DNA from: a bacterium
GTDB lineage: Bacteria > UBA9089 > CG2-30-40-21 > SBAY01
Length of the DNA stretch: 22,751 nt
Assembly (NCBI GenBank): GCA_030018635.1
Contig: JASEHU010000003.1
Coordinates: 1-22,751, forward strand
Reading direction: 5' to 3'
Part shown: one piece after another, positions 21,664-22,751 of the stretch
Position numbering within the stretch: position 1 is the stretch's first letter
How the letters are laid out: the number at the start of each line of letters is the position of its first letter
The notes under the pieces: model-generated
Seen by the model: the letters and a program-made list of their open reading frames with translations, nothing else
Told to the model about the DNA's origin: nothing
Database searches by the model: none
Program-made: the position numbers and the translations under genes

Positions 21664-22751
21664 TTAACCCGTTGAAAATCAATCAGTTTTACGGTTTTTT
21701 GTTAGTTTTTTCCTCGTGGCTACATTGATTCCTTTACAGGGCAACACCGTGGGTAATCGTACTTGTGCTGCTTGCAGAAGCTGCTGCACAGACATCCGTG
21801 GTTGCGGAATCTTATTGCATCGAGTCCCTTTGTTTACAAATATCTCGGTAACGCATAGCGTCGTCAGTTCCTTGATCCCTTCTTCTACGGTCAAATCCAT
21901 ATTGCACCAACGCTTCGCCAATTCCTGTACAATAAGATAAGCCAGCATAATAACAAACACATGCCCGCGTGTGCGACTGGCCAACCGCACATAAACAGGC
22001 CGCATCTCCAATTCCACTGTCTTGCTCGTCCTAAACGCCCACTCTACCAGGGCAAGATCCTTATAGCGAGTGTGGATTATCTCCTTGCTGACTATTTCCT
22101 TCTTAATATCGGTTTTTAGTACATAGCAGCCATCCAGTTTGGCTGTTTCACTCAATATCTCCTCATTCACCGTCAGAGATATCTCTCGTTCAGAACTCAA
22201 TGGTGTAACCCACTCTGAGAGCTTCAATGTTTTGCATCGCTCTCGAACTTTCCGCAAGGACACATCCATGCGGGCACGGGGATGTTCTGCTAACCTCTGA
22301 TTCTGCTTTGACACCTCCAGTTGCAAAGACTGAAACTTACCTTCCCTTGATGCCTGAACTTCTTGAGCCCTAAAGGGATTACGTCGCAGCACATAGCGAA
22401 TACCCTCATCGGTCTGGACTTCAGCAAGTTCCTGGTCAAAGAGGCTCATCTGAATCACCTCTTGGGCGAGCAACTTCTCTATCTGCGGCTTAGTGATGGC
22501 CGTGATGTAATGGAATCCATAATGATCAACCAGATCCTCTACCTGTTTACTCTTAATCATCCCACGGTCACCAACAAAAGTAATCTCTCCTCCGCCAAAA
22601 CGTTGCGCTGCTTTTCTGATCTGGGAAGCAAAGGTAGCCTGATCCTGCGTGTTACCCTCAAAGACCTCGATGGAAAGGGGAGTTCCTGTTTCGTCACACA
22701 AAAGCCCAATGACGATTTGTGACTTACCTTTCTTGCCGTCACGGTTGTAAC
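21664..22751 (-). mobile_element. insertion sequence of the IS4/IS1634 type, partial, continues past the window
   Basis: Covers the transposase gene and the short non-coding end between its stop (21679) and the interrupted surface-protein frame (about 21664). The exact terminal inverted repeat cannot be defined because the other end is outside the window. Base composition is visibly richer in G+C than the neighbouring genes, which suggests recent arrival. Confidence 0.8.
21679..22751 (-). CDS. IS4/IS1634-family DDE transposase, 5' end outside the window
   Basis: The frame stays open to the window edge (YNRDGKKGKSQIVIGLLCDET at its visible start), so at least 356 residues are present and the N-terminus is missing. 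An ATG-like internal methionine (MCDETG) at 22701 is not the true start. FVGDRGMI carries the second catalytic aspartate, and YKDLALVEWAFRTSKT with ELEMRPVYVR carries the catalytic glutamate region typical of the IS1634 branch of the DDE_Tnp_1 family. The enzyme cuts and joins the ends of its own element. No frameshift is seen in the visible part, so it may be active. It sits upstream of, and in the same orientation as, the surface-protein gene it interrupts. Confidence 0.9.
   Translation of the reverse strand, partial: YNRDGKKGKSQIVIGLLCDETGTPLSIEVFEGNTQDQATFASQIRKAAQRFGGGEITFVGDRGMIKSKQVEDLVDHYGFHYITAITKPQIEKLLAQEVIQMSLFDQELAEVQTDEGIRYVLRRNPFRAQEVQASREGKFQSLQLEVSKQNQRLAEHPRARMDVSLRKVRERCKTLKLSEWVTPLSSEREISLTVNEEILSETAKLDGCYVLKTDIKKEIVSKEIIHTRYKDLALVEWAFRTSKTVELEMRPVYVRLASRTRGHVFVIMLAYLIVQELAKRWCNMDLTVEEGIKELTTLCVTEIFVNKGTRCNKIPQPRMSVQQLLQAAQVRLPTVLPCKGINVATRKKLTKNRKTD

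Overview
The window reads as AT-rich chromosomal DNA from an uncultivated Gram-negative bacterium. Evidence for an outer membrane is a Kdo transferase (LPS core), a BamD-like lipoprotein and two small type II secretion/type IV pilus components. A surface protein with dockerin, cohesin and FlgD-like C-terminal domains, and an AmmeMemoRadiSam B protein, would fit a candidate-phylum lineage (Omnitrophota/Desantisbacteria-like), but no marker here fixes the taxonomy. Encoded CCA ends on three tRNAs and clear sigma-70-type promoters support a bacterial origin.

Layout. 1-153: tail of an unidentified reading frame. 307-1611: promoter, long leader and asd (lysine/threonine pathway). 1940-3214: waaA. 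The minus-strand run 9875-3457 holds a BamD-like lipoprotein, lysA, (after the plus-strand tRNA-Ser) accB, a DUF4258/YgiT-type toxin-antitoxin-like pair, a DUF5615-like remnant, a one-polypeptide restriction-modification enzyme, tRNA-Gln, tRNA-Glu and a Nudix hydrolase. 10349-13676: a Rad50/SbcC-like ATPase with two membrane helices in the middle of its coiled coil, followed by a cupin. 13872-14681: MEMO-like protein. 15147-15565: hicBA. 15838-16278: a second Nudix hydrolase. 16721-18808: membrane GAF-GAF-GGDEF diguanylate cyclase. 18897-20076: GspM/PilO-like and GspC/PilP-like proteins. 20278-21663: the 3' part of a large extracellular protein, its 5' part cut off by an IS4/IS1634-type insertion sequence that runs off the right edge.

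The most striking feature is in the intergenic DNA. Nearly every gap holds a long inverted repeat whose arms are built from a short 6-10 base word repeated in tandem, with a different word at most sites (gaaattgg/aaattag, gattttcg, gatgtct, gtagaat, agtgaaa, gaattat, ggagcat, gaagtca). Several are nested: an outer stem of unrelated sequence encloses one or two inner stems. Two flank sequences recur almost unchanged at distant places (10141-10182 with 20232-20273; 14775-14813 with 16586-16624, the latter with a matching inverted arm at 16450-16464). This looks like a modular family of non-coding elements. A second theme is leaderless initiation: both the Rad50-like gene and accB start 6-7 bases after a TTGxxx-17-TAAAAT promoter.
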